DNA of 64,000 nt. It comes from Astragalus membranaceus. Lineage: Eukaryota > Streptophyta > Magnoliopsida > Fabales > Fabaceae. The notes below the pieces were generated by a model, which saw nothing but the letters and a program-made list of their open reading frames with translations, was not told where the DNA came from and ran no database searches. Shown here one piece after another: positions 41,370 to 53,682 of the stretch. Position 1 is the stretch's first letter; each line of letters begins with the position of its first letter. The translations under genes were made by a program, and so were the position numbers. The stretch is taken from contig CM076851.1 of NCBI GenBank assembly GCA_039519185.1, positions 100,189,531 to 100,253,530 of the forward strand. The letters are read 5' to 3'.

Positions 41370-43150
41370 TTATGGGTCTCTCAGCATGAGAACCATTTGA
41401 GGCTCTTCCAATCCGTCACCCATATAATGCTTGAGCCTTTGTCCGTTGACCTTGAAAGATCTCTGGGACTTTGGCTCCTCCACTTCTATTGCTCCGTACG
41501 GTGTTACTTCCTTGACAACAAAGGGTCCTGACCACTTGGATTTCAATTTCCCCGGAAATAACTTGAGCCTTGAATTGAACAACAAGACTTGTTGTCCAGG
41601 GTGAAATTCTTTTCTTGCAATATGCTTGTCATGGTACACCTTCATTTTTTCCTTGTAGATAGTGTTGTTCTCATATGCATTCAAACGCATCTCCTCTAAT
41701 CCTTGAAGCTGAAGTGTTCTCTTTTGCCCACTTGATCCAGGATCAAAATTCAAGAATTTCAACGCCCAATATGCTCTGTGTTCCAGCTCAACTGGCAAAT
41801 GACAAGGTTTGCCATAAACCAATTGGTAGGGGGACATACCTAAGGGTGTCTTATAAGCTGTCCTGTATGCCCACAAGGTATCGTCTACCTTCACTGCCCA
41901 ATCTTTCCTTGCGTTTCCCACTGTCTTTTCTAATATCCTCTTGATTTCTCTGTTGGATACCTCCACTTGGCCATTACACTGAGGGTGATACGGTGTCGAC
42001 ACTTTATGCTTGACGTTATACTTGGATAACACATTGTTAAGCTGAGTGTTACAAAAGTGACTACCCCCATCACTGATTAAAACTCTCGGAACCCCGAATC
42101 TTGAGAAGATGTTTTTCTTAACAAATTTGACCACCGTTTGGGAGTCATTTTTAGAAGTGGCAATTGCTTCCACCCATTTAGAAACATAATCCACCGCCAC
42201 CAAAATATATTGACAAGAATTCGATGGTGGAAATGGTCCCATGAAGTCAATGCCCCAGCAATCAAATACTTCCACTTCAAGTATAGGGTTCAACGGCATC
42301 TCCCCTCTACGTGAAATATTACCTGTCCTCTGGCACCTGTCACAGTTTTTAACATGATTGTGCGCATCTTTGAAAATGGACGGCCAATAAAATCCAGATT
42401 GAAACACTTTTGCCGCTGTGCGTTCCCCATTGTAGTGTCCTCCACATGGAGAGTCATGACAATGCCATAGAATCTTTTGACTTTCGCTACCGTAAACACA
42501 TCTCCGAAGGATTCCATCCACCCCAACTTTAAAGAGAAAGGGGTCATCCCACAGGTAGTGTTGGGCATCACGGAGGAACTTCTTCTTTTGTTGCCAAGTA
42601 AGGTCTTGAGGGACCGTTCCACCTGCCTTGTAATTTGCTATGTCGGCAAACCACGGTCTCTCTTCAACTGCAAACAGTTTTTCATCGGGGAACTCTTCAA
42701 GAATTTCTTTTTCCCGTGCGGTCACTTCCTTATTATCCAGCCGGGACAGATGATCTGCTACCACATTCTCGCTCCCCTTCTTATCCTTTATCTCCAAGTC
42801 GAATTCCTGCAAAAGCAAAATCCATCTAAGGAGTCGAGGCTTAGACTCGCCCTTGGTTAGCAAATACTTTATTGCAGCATGGTCAGTGAACACAATTATT
42901 TTCGACCCTACCAGATAGGAACGAAATTTTTCCAATGCAAATACTATAGCTAGCAATTCCTTTTCCGTTGTTGCATAATTTACCTGATTTTCATTTAAAA
43001 CCTTGCTAGCATAATATATAGCATGAAAAAACTTCTCCGATCTCTTCCCCAACACTGCTCCCACTGCATAATCGCTCGCGTCGCACATTAATTCAAAGGG
43101 AATGTCCCAATTGGGGGCGACAATGACCGGGGCAGAAATCAGTTTTTTCC
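41370..43150 (-). pseudogene. RNase H and integrase of element D, after the frameshift
   Basis: Frame includes PFELMCDASDYAVGAVLG-type RNase H start, TEKELLAIVFALEKFRSYLV and FTDHAAIKYLLTK. Integrase zinc region HCHDSPCGGHYNGERTAAKV with CDRCQR. Catalytic core CWGIDFMGPFPPS, VLISDGGSHFCN and HPQCNGQVEVSNREIK. C-terminal stretch FPGKLKSKWSGPFVVKEVTP and FKVNGQRLKHY. All metal-binding residues are present. It stops at 41370. It is separated from the upstream frame only by the A6 run at 43143-43148. Confidence 0.92.
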
Positions 43151-46100
43151 TTTAATACATTGAAAGCATGCAGGCATTCGGCATCAAAGACAAATTCATT
43201 TTCTTTAACAAGTAAATTGCACAGAGGTTTTGTAATCTTGGAGAAGTCCTTTATGAAACGTCGATAAAATCCGGCGTGTCCTAAAAAACTTCTCACCCCC
43301 TTTACATTCATAGGAGGGGGTAACCTTTCTATGATTTCTATTTTGGCTTGATCAACCTCAATGCCTTTTGACGAGATTTTATGGCCCAGAACAATTCCTT
43401 CTTGAACCATAAAATGGCACTTTTCCCAATTCAAGACTAAATTGGTTTCAATGCATCTTTTTAATACTGCATTTAGGTTAGCCAAGCAAGAATCATAGCA
43501 TGAACCAAAAACAGAAAAGTCATCCATAAATACCTCAATAGCATTTTCCATCATATCAGAGAAGATAGAAAGCATGCACCTTTGAAAAGTTGCCGGAGCG
43601 TTGCACAGACCGAAGGGCATCCTCCGATAGGCGAAAACACCAAATGGGCATGTGAAGGCCGTTTTCTCCTGATCTTCTGGTTCTACTGCTATTTGATTGT
43701 ATCCAGAGTATCCATCCAGGAAGCAATAAAAGGCCTGACCGGCCAACCTTTCAAGCATTTGGTCCATGAATGGCAACGGGAAATGGTCCTTTCGAGTGGC
43801 TTGATTCAGTCTCCTATAATCGATACACATTCTCCACCCGGTGACTGTGCGAGTAGGGATCAACTCATTCCTCTCATTTTTAATAACGGTCATACCTCCC
43901 TTTTTGGGCACCACATGGACCGGGCTCACCCAAGAGCTGTCTGAGATTGGGTAGATCATTCCGGCATCTAAGAGTTTTAACACTTCTTTCCTCACCACAT
44001 CCTTCATTGTGGGATTTAACCGCCGCTGAGGTTGGATCACTGGCTTGAACTCTTCCTCGAGCTTAATCTTGTGCATGCAAAAAGCGGGGCTAATCCCCTT
44101 CAGATCGGAGATAGTCCAACCAAGTGCATTTCTATTTGATCTCAAGACTCTCATTAGCTTTTCTTCTTCCAGCTTAGTTAAAGAACTACTGATGATGGCT
44201 GGGTATTGGTCATCGCTCCCAAGAAATACATACTTTAAATGAGAGGGGAGTTGTTTCAATTCAGGAGTTCCCTTGTCTGTGCCTTCCCCCCTATTCAGCT
44301 CTTCTTTTCTCTTGAAAACCTTTTCTACCTGAGAAGCTTCAAACTGGCGAACGCAGTCCCCTATTTCACTTCCCAAGTTTTCGTCCACGCCCTCAATCGA
44401 ATTCACTATTACCTTCTCAAGAGGAGGAGAGGGTAAATTGTGTCTAAAAGCTTCTCTCACTGAATCTTCAATCACGTCCACCTTAAAACATTTTTCTTGG
44501 TCATTCGGGTGGCGCATAGCTTCAAAAACATTAAAGATCACTTCCTCATCTTGGAATCTTAGCCGTAGCTGTCCTTGTTGAACATCTACGAGGGCCCTCC
44601 CCGTGGCCAAAAATGGTCTACCAAGGAGAAGTGGAACCTCTGCATCTTCTTCCATCTCAAGAATCACAAAATCAACAGGAAATAAAAACTTGTCAACTCT
44701 TACCAGAGCATCTTCCAAGATCCCATAGGGTTGTCTGATTGATTTATCGGCAAGCTGCAGACTCATCCTAGTGGGTTTCACCTCACCTCCACCTAGCTTT
44801 TTGAACATAGACAAGGGCATCAGGTTGATGCTTGCTCCCAAATCACAAAGGGCCTTGCCTATAGTCAAGTTCCCAATGGTGCAGGGGATGGTGAAACTCC
44901 CAGGGTCTTTCAACTTTGGAGGAAGTTTCCTTTGAATAATGGCACTACATTCTTCGGTCAGAGTCACCATATCGTCCTCTTTGAACTTCCTCTTTTTACT
45001 CAACAACTCCTTCATGAACTTCGCGTAAATAGGCATTTGTTCCAATGCCTCTGCAAAAGGAATACTAATTTGGAGACTGGAGAAGATCTCCATGAACTTT
45101 GAAAACTGCTCATCCTTCGGATTCTTCTTACTCCGCTGAGGGTATGGCAACTTAATGTTCGAAGGCATTGCCTTAGGCTTCTCGTCCACCTGCAAATTTT
45201 CATTAAACAAATAATATTTTTGGTTAGACTTCACCACTCCCTCATTTTTTTTACTCAACTCATTTTCGACTTCTTCCTTCCGCACTTCACTTTCACTACC
45301 TTCCCCTTCAGAGTTGTGCTTGGTCGCTTCAACCGGTTTAAGTTGCTTGCCATTCCTCAATGAAATAGCTCCGCAACTTTCTTCCTTATGGCTCTCCATG
45401 CCTAGAATGACTTGTTCTTGAGATTTCAATGTGGTCTGAGTCGTTTGCATAAATTGAGAGAGTACATCATGCAGTTGCGTCCCCTGGGTAATGGTTTGAT
45501 TCCGGGACCTACTCTCCAATGCAGCTGCCACTTGTTTGGTGAGGGATTCGATTTGAAGGGACATTAGCTTTTGTTGGGCTAACACCGCGCTATTAGAATC
45601 CAGCTCCAAAATTTTTCTTTTCTGTACAGCTATATCCTCATTCGGCATTCTATAGTCATTTGAGGTCACATCGTCTATCAATCGTGTTGCTTCTTCCCAG
45701 GTTTTGTGACCCAAAGAACCTCCTGCTGAGGTGTCTAGCATCATCCTGGTTGGAGGTTTTAATCCATGATAGAAAGTTTGTACCTGCACAAAATCATCAA
45801 TACCATGCCCAGGACACTTTCTTAATGACAGTTTGAATCTCTCCCAGGAATCGTACAAGGACTCTTCATCCCCTTGTGCGAAGTTGAAGATTTCTGTTCT
45901 TTTTTCAATAAACTTAGAAATTGGAAAGAACCTTGATAGGAACTTATCTTCAAGTTCACTCCAGGCATTGATAGTTCCTGGTGGAAGAGTATTTAACCAA
46001 TCCTTTGCCCTGCCTGTTAAAGTGAAAGGAAACAATCGCAACTGCTTGGAGTTCTCGTCTACTCCCTCAGGATAGGTGGTCCCAAAAATTTCATGGAAGT

Positions 46101-46404
46101 AGGATAAGTGTTGATTTGGGTCTTCAGTATCGGCCCCAGAAAACGGCTTTGACCTTAATGCCGAGAGGACGGACGACTTGATATTAAAAGTAGCCGCCCA
46201 CACTGGTTGGAAGGTGTGAGTATGTGTGCCTTGAGTTCTTCTCCCAAAATCATTGAGAGTGCGTCTGCCCAGTGGATTCTCAGCCATTAGTTCAACCGAA
46301 CGTACCTGTGCCCCTGTATAAACAGTTCTTTGGGAACACCAAGCAGACGTCAACAGATTCAAGAAACCAACAAGTAGCAAAATTAAGTAACTAAAAACAA
46401 ACAA
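43093..46404 (-). pseudogene. Gag, protease and RT of element D
   Basis: 1103 codons. Gag: FPFTLTGRAKDWLNTLPPGT and CPGHGIDDFVQVQTFYHGL. No zinc knuckle was found between gag and protease. Protease: LCDLGASINLMPLSMFKKLG and VPLLLGRPFLATGRALVDVQ. RT: WRMCIDYRRLNQATRKDHFP, CFLDGYSGYNQIAVEPE, FGLCNAPATFQRCM-type motif and catalytic FMDDFSVFG. After AFNVLKEK the frame shifts and ends in unrelated residues. The cause is six T (plus strand) at 43143-43148 where five are expected. Everything upstream looks intact. Confidence 0.92.
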
Positions 46405-46457
46405 AACAAAAAAAAATCTAGAATTAACGCGTTTGCCTTGTCGACAACAAAGTCAAC

Positions 46458-46480
46458 AATCCCCGGCAACGGCGCCAAAA
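46458..46480 (-). promoter_or_regulatory. Primer-binding site of element D (tRNA-Asp)
   Basis: Minus strand TTTTTGGCGCCGTTGCCGGG, directly next to the LTR at 46484. Identical core to element C. Confidence 0.88.
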
Positions 46481-46483
46481 ACT

Positions 46484-47772
46484 TGTTAACAATTTGGCAA
46501 GTGTACCAATTGTCGCAAGTAATACAATTTATCGGTAAGAACCGGTCGATCCACAGGGATTGCGCGTTGACAACAATAGCAAATTTGTAAATTCGTAGAT
46601 TGTAGATAGGTGATTAATCGAGTATTTGGTAACAGAATACGAACGTGAATTAATAATGCAAGAAAAACGACTAGGGATCGAATCCTCTCACCTCGCCTAT
46701 CACATGAACCTCAGCCAATTCAAGTTAATTATTCAATTTCTAGATTCAATTCACCAATTTAGGTCAAGGGCAATTCCTTGTCTCAAGACCCCTATTACCC
46801 TAAGAGTTACCCTAATTCCTTAGGTGAGTCATGCCAGAGGGTAACGCATTAAGATTAAGAATTAATAAGAATTCACATAAGCTATCACATATTCCTATGG
46901 TGATTACTAGCATGTGATCTAAATACCCAATTTCCAGCTACTAATTCATATCCCTATGCAATCACTAGCCTGGATCATCGCAATTATCATATGTAATTGA
47001 AAAGCGTTAAGAACATAGGTAATTAGACAAGCAAATCGAATAACAACTGAATTAACTAAATCAATGGTTCACATGATAGGTTTGGGAGATTCATCTCTCC
47101 CTAATCTAAAGAATTAGTTACAAATCATCCTAAGGGTGGAAACCAACATAGAATAGAAAACAAACATAAAGGAAGACATTTAGAACCTTCAATCCCTTGT
47201 TCCCAAGTGGTGAGAAGGCTCCAAATTCGCACCTCCAGCTGCTCCAAATCGTAGCTCCAATCCCCCAAAAATGAAGTCCCCCAAAACTTTCCTGAAACTG
47301 CTTTAAAACCCTAATTTTCGCGTACCATCGCGACGCGGCCCGTGCCCGTCGCGTCGCGGTAAATGACAGAAACTTCAGGTCTCGCAAAACTGCTCCAGGT
47401 CGCGTCGCGAATCCCTCCTGGTCGCGACGCGAGAAATGACAGAAAGTTTTGGCTTGTAAAGACTCCTCCACATCGCGTCGCGAACCCTCCTGGTCGCGAC
47501 GCGAAGAATGACAGAAAGTTCTGATTTACCAAAATTCCTCTAGATTGCTGCATTTCCGGGCAAGAGTCTGGTTCGCCGAAAGATGCCACAACCAATTAAG
47601 AGGTCTTCAAGTCCATTTAGCTCCAAAAGTGAAGGAATAACTTACAATTGAACTTCCTACTACAATGATCTAAAACTGAACTAAATCCCAGATAATGACT
47701 GTTATACAATAAAAACCCTGCACAATTGGTCCTAAAAATGCCTAACTTATATCATATGACTGGGAGTCAACA
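46484..47772 (-). repeat. 5' LTR of element D (minus orientation)
   Basis: Partner of 38720-40008. The two changes seen are TGCGTCGCG/CGCGTCGCG in the palindrome cluster and a C/A near the 47743 end. Confidence 0.93.
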
Positions 47773-48304
47773 ATTGATCCGGGAGAAGATGAAAGCTTCG
47801 CAAAGTAGACAGAAGAGTTACCATGATAAGCGAAGAAAGAATTTAGAATTTCAAGCAGGTGAGCATGTGTTTTTGAGAGTCACTCCATTGACCGGTGTTG
47901 GGCGCGCTTTGAAGGCTAAGAAGGTCACGCCTCGTTTTATCGGTCCGTATCAGATTTCGAAAAGAGTTGGAAATGTTGCTTATAGGGTGGCCTTACCGCC
48001 TAATCTTTCGAATTTGCACAATGTGTTTCATGTGTCGCAACTTCGAAAGTATATTTCAGATCCATCTCATGTAATTCATATGGATGATGTGCAAGTGCGG
48101 GATAATCTCACTGTGGAGACGATGCCTGTGCGTATCGAGGATCATGAGGTGAAGACTCTAAGAGGTAAGGAAATCGCTTTGGTGAAAGTAGTCTGGTTGG
48201 GAGCTGCTGGAGAAAGCATGACGTGGGAGCTGGAAAGCAAGATGCGGGAGTCTTATCCAGAGTTGTTCGAATCAGGTAAATTTTCGAGGACGAAAATATT
48301 CTAA
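47773..48304 (+). pseudogene. Integrase C-terminus and chromodomain of chromovirus E
   Basis: Continues IREKMKASQSRQKSYHDKRR, FQAGEHVFLRVTPLTG, FIGPYQISKRVGNVAYRVAL and LHNVFHVSQLRKYISDPSHV, then a chromodomain-like end KEIALVKVVWLGAAGESMTW with ELESKMRESYPELF. It terminates at TAA 48302-48304, followed by the purine run AAGTGGGGGAGAG before the LTR. Chromodomains of this type steer integration to heterochromatin. Confidence 0.92.
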
Positions 48305-48316
48305 GTGGGGGAGAGT
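48302..48316 (+). other. Polypurine tract of chromovirus E
   Basis: AAGTGGGGGAGAGT overlaps the pol stop and abuts the 3' LTR. Confidence 0.8.
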
Positions 48317-50675
48317 TGTAACGCTCCAAAATTTAATTATTTATTTAATTGAATTATTTGGGAATTATTTAGTAGAAAATTATTTGGACCTATTATTGTG
48401 TTAGGATTAGTAAAGGAGAGGTGTTGAGGGAAAAAAAGCCCATGATTAGGTCGCATAAGCTAAGGGAAAGCCCATGAAGTTAAATGAGTTGACAAATAGT
48501 AGGAAACTAGGTTAGGGTTTCATTATTTGAAAAACAAAAGTTTGAGAGTGAGAGAGAGCTAGAGGCGCGACGGCCAAGAGGAGAGAAGAGGGAGAAAGCG
48601 ACGCTAAGAGGAGAGAGGAGGCTAGGGTTTCGTGATCTTCTAAGGCTAAGGTAAGGGTGGGGTTCTATCTCTATAATTGGGTGTATGAATGGCTCTATGT
48701 AGGGAGGTTATGGAACCCTAGGTGTTATTAAGTTTAGAAAACCCTAGTTGTAGGTATTTGTATTCTAAATGTTGATGTTGAATCCGATTGATGAGGTTTG
48801 TCACCTATTGATGATGTGTGCATATGGTTGTTGATGTTTGAGAATCCAAAAATCTGTCCTGGGCGCCATCCTGCTGCTCGTAGGTTGCTGCTGGTGCGCT
48901 GGGCGCCATGGGCGCCGTTTGACGTTCTGCTAGTGTTGCCGTTCTGGCGCCTTGGGGCGCCAAGGGCGCCATGTTGGCTGCCCTGTTCTGTTGCTGGGCG
49001 CCATGGGCGCCGTTTCTGAAATGTTGCTGGGCGCCATGGGCGCCATCTTGCTGTTGTGTGTTGCTGTCTTGCAGGTTCCTGGCGCATGGGCGCCAAGGGC
49101 GCTAATGTTGTGGCTGCCCAGTTGCTGTTTGGTGTGTTGTTCTGGCGCATGGGCGCCAAGGGCGCCAATGTTGTGGCTGCCCAGTTGCTGTTTGGTGTGT
49201 TGTCCTGGCGCATGGGCGCCAAGGGCGCCAATGTTGTGGCTGCCCAGTTGCTGTTTAGTGTGTTGTTCTGGTGCATAGGCGCCAAGGGCGCCAATGTTGT
49301 GGCTGCCCAGTTGCGGTTTGGTGCGTTGTTCTGGCGCATGGGCGCCAAGGCCGCCAATGTTGTGGCTGCCCTGTTGCTGTGGCTGTGTTGTCCTGGCGCA
49401 GGGGCGCCATGGGCGCCAAAATCTGGCTGCCTGTTGCTGTGTCTGGCGCAGGGGCGCCATGGGCGCCAAAAATCTGGCTACCTGTTGCTGTGTCTGGCGC
49501 AGGGGCGCCAAAATCTGGCTGCCTGTTGCTGTGTCTAGCGCAGGGGCGCCAGAATCAGGCTGCCTTGTTGGTGTGTGGTGTTCTGGCGTTGTGGGCGCCA
49601 AGGGCGCCAGTGTGGCTGCCTGTGTTGCGTGTTGTGTTGCTGGGCGCCATGGGCGCCAAGGGCGCCAGTTTGGCCGCCCAAATGTGATTTTCACATTTGA
49701 TGCTTGGGACGATGTGTTGATGTTGAGTATGTAATTAGGCCCAAAGTTGCCAAAATATTGGAAGTTGCTAAATGGTTGATGTGTTGCCAAAAATGTTGAA
49801 AGTTGTTAAGTTGCCAATTAGTGTTGATGATGGTGTACCAAGTTGAATTGCCTCTATTTATTGGCAGGTGGTATGTTGTAGGCCTATGGCCAACGATGAT
49901 TTCCGATGTTGTTGCGTTGCTATGTAATCGTTGTTTATTGGTTGTGCATTTACATAGCGTCGCATACATAGCATATTTTTACGATGGAGCTATGCTCAAA
50001 ACACGACGGCCTGGACTGGCAAATTACGATGAAATGATGATACGACGTTAATGCCTCTATTTATTGGCTGGATTATGGTACCACATGCATTATAGGGCGG
50101 TGGCCCTGAGTTGAGTCACATTCCGCATCCATGTTGCATACCTATGTGATTGAGATGGTGTTGACTGCTGTTAAATGATGAATTGATGCTATGACCTGAA
50201 TTACATATTGTCTTTCATATGTCTGATTATATAGTGCGATATCTCACCCCTTCTGTTTGAATGTTACCCCAATGTTGGTAACGTGCAGGTAATCAGGAAT
50301 GAAGGCTGCTCACCTTCGTTTGATCGAGTCGGTGTCGTCGCTCTGATATGTAACACTCGGAGGGAATGAACACACGTTTTAATGTTGTTGCTATGTTATT
50401 TCGTTGTTTTTGAGCTGTTTTGAATTGTTAAGACGCCACGTCTATTTGAGTTGACTTGTTATGAATCCGCTGCGTAGTAATTAAAGAGGAATTATTTGAA
50501 GACTAAAAGGTTGTTTTATCGGTTCATCCGAAAGCGCTATGTATCTGTTTTCAAAAGCGAATTGACCCGTCTACTGTTTTCACGAAGCAAATGTAGCACT
50601 CCATTGTTTGTTGAAAAAGGATTTTTATGAACTCTGATTTTGCATTATTTTACCGGGTAGAAATGGGGTGTTACA
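48317..50675 (+). repeat. 3' LTR of chromovirus E
   Basis: 2359 bases, TGTAACGCTCC...GGTGTTACA. It holds the GGCGCC array (48855-49690), TTGCCAAAA...GAAAGTTG repeats (49745-49815) and the GTTACC..GGTAAC hairpin near 50265. It is shorter than the 5' LTR by the lost 32-base repeat copy and some array units. Confidence 0.92.
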
Positions 50676-50680
50676 CTATT

Positions 50681-52173
50681 GCTAACATAAAGGAGTGATT
50701 TGGAAACGAGCAAGCTAAGCACGGGGAGAATTACGTTGAAGATTGCAAGTGTGGAGGAGGTTGAGAAACACGTCTAGGTGCCTAAAATATATGAGATAGT
50801 GGTTCTTTCCCATGAGATGTACCAATACGTCGTTAATGGGGCGGTTTCCTAGAATTCTAGTGCATATTGAGCTTAATGTACGTTATACTTAGCCGAGTAA
50901 TTGTTTTTGTAATCATGGTTAGCTATAGGCTAGTGATCGTGACCAATAGACACCATTGTATATAAATACATAGCTTGTAAATATTCTAGAAACACGACAT
51001 GCAACCAAACTCTTATTTTCAAGCATTCGAATTTTTCCTTTACGTTTTGCATTGTTTTAGAATAGTCCTAGCTAGTTAAATCATCTCCCACGGTCAATCC
51101 TAACACTCTTTAGAGTAGTTACGAAACAGAGTTCCTTTATCATCTTAGTTGTTTGAAGAAAGAGAATCACAAGGCTTAAGCATTGATCCTACGCTCAGCT
51201 AATTTGAAGTTTGACAACAGAATCATAGTATTCAAAAGAACGTGAACCCTCATGTTAGACAATAAGTGACCAACTAACTTATAAATGTAATTGCAATGGA
51301 ACTTGCTATAATACCAAAATAGGAGGAATCGAAATGTTCTTAAACAACTTTGTTCCATGACATTTTGTGTTTCGGCCATTGGACCATCGAATAAGAAATC
51401 ATTAATTATTATATATGTAGACTAAAATACTTTCATTTAAGAAAGTGGTGGAACCACAATAATCAAACAATATTCGGATAATAGTGATATTTTCCTTAAT
51501 ACTAGTAACATACTTGTGCTTCCGCAGGGGTCGATCGCGTTACATGGTACAATTAGTACTCAAATTGAAATTCGTGTATGTAATTTTGTTCAATGGAAAT
51601 TTGTGCAATTCTTTGTTTAGTATTGGTATGGTTGCGTAATAGGGATGTTGAATATATAAATATAGGTCTGATTTTTGTTACACTTGTGGGTAAGGTGGAA
51701 ACTCAACGGCAACAACAACCCACTCCTCTTGTCTGCTACCAATTCTAGGATGCCTTTAAATAATAGTGGATATGGTTGAGTTTTTGGCTCCAAATTTTCC
51801 ACCAAATGATTGTAAAGAAATAGTGGGTGGGATGCTTTAGTTGATAGGTGGTCGTTTATGTCTAAAAACTACAAGCTGTGGCTATAAGAGATATAAACTC
51901 TTGACGGAAACGCCGCTATCGCCATGAAACGCCCCTTTGCAATAAGATACTGGCAGTGCTGGCGTTCACCTTTTATTTTGTGGGAAACTGACTTCTGGTG
52001 AAACAGTTTTTGGATCCCCGTTTGTTATCTTCTTTTATTACAAAAAACAATTACTACTACTAAAAGAAATTCGTAGCATCAATTTTCAGCAAGTTGCACT
52101 AGAAACAATTAATAAATCAAGATAGCATATAGAGATGGGGAAAGGGTACGAAATAGAGGAGGTGAAGAAACGG
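50681..52173. other. DNA between chromovirus E and element J; possible old LTR piece
   Basis: Around 50930-51010 there is a promoter-like GTATATAAATACATAGC, followed by sequence typical of an LTR leader (CTCATTTTCAAGCATTC-like). The rest is AT-rich. Minus-strand frames at 51176-51379 and 51617-51805 are short and unrecognised. I see no gene. Confidence 0.3.
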
Positions 52174-53496
52174 TGATAAACTCCAATTTAGTATATTTTT
52201 ATAGATATTTTTAGATTATTTTTAGAGCAATTATTATCAATTATAGAAATTATTAATTTAAATTGCTCTTTATTTTGCAGAAAGATATTAAAAGACCAAC
52301 TTAAAGCCACTCAAATCATCAATAAGGAGGGGTCACAACCAAAATGAACATAAAGCTATGTGGTCCAATTCCAACACATAAATAATTAAATGGGCCATGA
52401 GGAAAAGAAGATAAAACCCATATTAAAATTAGATCAAAACATACCTTGGAGAGAAAGAAAAAGAGTGTGTCGTGAACTTTGGCAACACACTTGCTTGGCA
52501 CGGAAACCGAGGCGGCAAAAATAAAAAAGAGAGAGTTGCATTATAAAAGGGAGCCATAATATTACATAAAAAAGCAGCCGTACATACGCAAAATCAGGAG
52601 CCGCAACAGTAACAACACAAGGAAACAGTAGCGCCGGCAACGCACAGGAAAGTGAGGAGAAGTTTTGGGTACCAGTTCTTGACACCGTGAGAGAGCTTTG
52701 GAGCAGGAAAAGGAGACTGGAGATTCAGAATAAGAATTTCTCTAACTTTCGGGTTATTTTTATCTCTGTAATTCACGACTCTAATTCCTATTTTATTGTT
52801 CTTTATGGCTTTGGATAGCTAAATCCTCTTCTAGGGTCTTAGGTGGATCTTGCATGTTTAGAGACCTTTTTTATGTTATAATTTCATATCTGAATTCCAA
52901 TTTTTATTTCAATTAATATTGTCCTATTATTTTTATCACATAATTAGGATTAGCTACCCTTTTCATGTTCATAATCAATTAGTTGATCAGCGACCGTACT
53001 GCAATTAGTTGGTGGACCTATAGGATAATTGGGGCTATAATTAATGCATGACCAAATTTTAATTTAGTCTTCCAATCATTAAACCTTTCTGTTCTTTATG
53101 TTTTTCCTCAACTTAAATTCTTGCATGACCAAACAAGGGTTAATTTAGGAAAAGGAATATTAATCGCGAATGACCAAACAGATTAATAGATTTAGTAAAG
53201 GGATTGGTAATTAAATAAAATAAAGGAATTCGGGTAGAATTAGACATAGGGGAATCGAATCTTGCAAGTGAAACCGTGACCCTAGGCCTCTCTCTATCGA
53301 TTAAATCTAGTATTTTAATTCTAGTTATTTAGTTATTTTTATTTTGTCTCTATAATCGTCAAACTACTGGTTCGTCTAAACAATAAATAATCTCGACAAG
53401 TTTGGTACTTGTTAATTAGTCTCTGTGGATACGATAATCTTTTATACTACTTCTGCGAAAGAGTACACTTGCTCTAAGTGTGTTTTTAACGCAACA
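52174..53496 (+). repeat. 5' LTR of element J
   Basis: TGATAAACTCC...TTTTTAACGCAACA, 1323 bases. The end GTGGATACGATAATC and GAGTACACTTGCTC is the usual last part of an Athila-type LTR. Confidence 0.88.
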
Positions 53497-53502
53497 AGTT
53501 TT

Positions 53503-53520
53503 TGGCGTCGTTGCCGGGGA
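53503..53520 (+). promoter_or_regulatory. Primer-binding site of element J (tRNA-Asp, one mismatch)
   Basis: TGGCGTCGTTGCCGGGGA against TGGCGCCGTTGCCGGGGA in C and D. Confidence 0.82.
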
Positions 53521-53682
53521 TTAATTTAGCAATATTAAACGAAAAAGATTTTTATTGCTTTAGACATTTTTTTATGCACTAGTTTTTTTTTATCTTATTG
53601 AAAAAAATACAAAAAAAAAGCTGCTAATACTTTCCCAAGAGACCGCTGCAGTTCACCTTTTTTGCAGATAAAAGTTTAAATC

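Larger units (their letters stand above)
38720..47772 (-). mobile_element. Element D: Athila retrotransposon, very recent insertion
   Basis: LTRs 38720-40008 and 46484-47772, each 1289 bases, with two differences seen by eye. Target duplication ATTGA (38715-38719 and 47773-47777) lies in the E integrase. Coding is on the minus strand: gag-protease-RT (43093-46404) and RNase H-integrase (41370-43088), separated by one frameshift. A tRNA-Asp primer site and a polypurine tract are present. There is no PF20167-type or envelope-like ORF after the integrase. Confidence 0.94.
17014..50675 (+). mobile_element. Chromovirus E (Ty3/gypsy, Tekay/Del-like), full length but invaded four times
   Basis: Target duplication CTATT flanks it (17009-17013 and 50676-50680). 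LTRs are 17014-19456 and 48317-50675. The primer site TGGTATCAGAGC (19461-19472) fits initiator tRNA-Met. Gag, protease, RT, RNase H, integrase and chromodomain follow in order but are separated by insertions at 20922, 23890, 33864 and 38720. Without insertions it would be about 14 kb. At least four premature stops make it inactive. All inserted pieces have their own target duplications in the polyprotein, and the coding reads through once they are skipped. Confidence 0.93.

Noticed and set aside
52319..52776. Minus-strand frames of 60-83 codons at the end of the J LTR, repeated near 56423 and 59211
   Set aside because: Present in both J LTRs and antisense to them; shadows.
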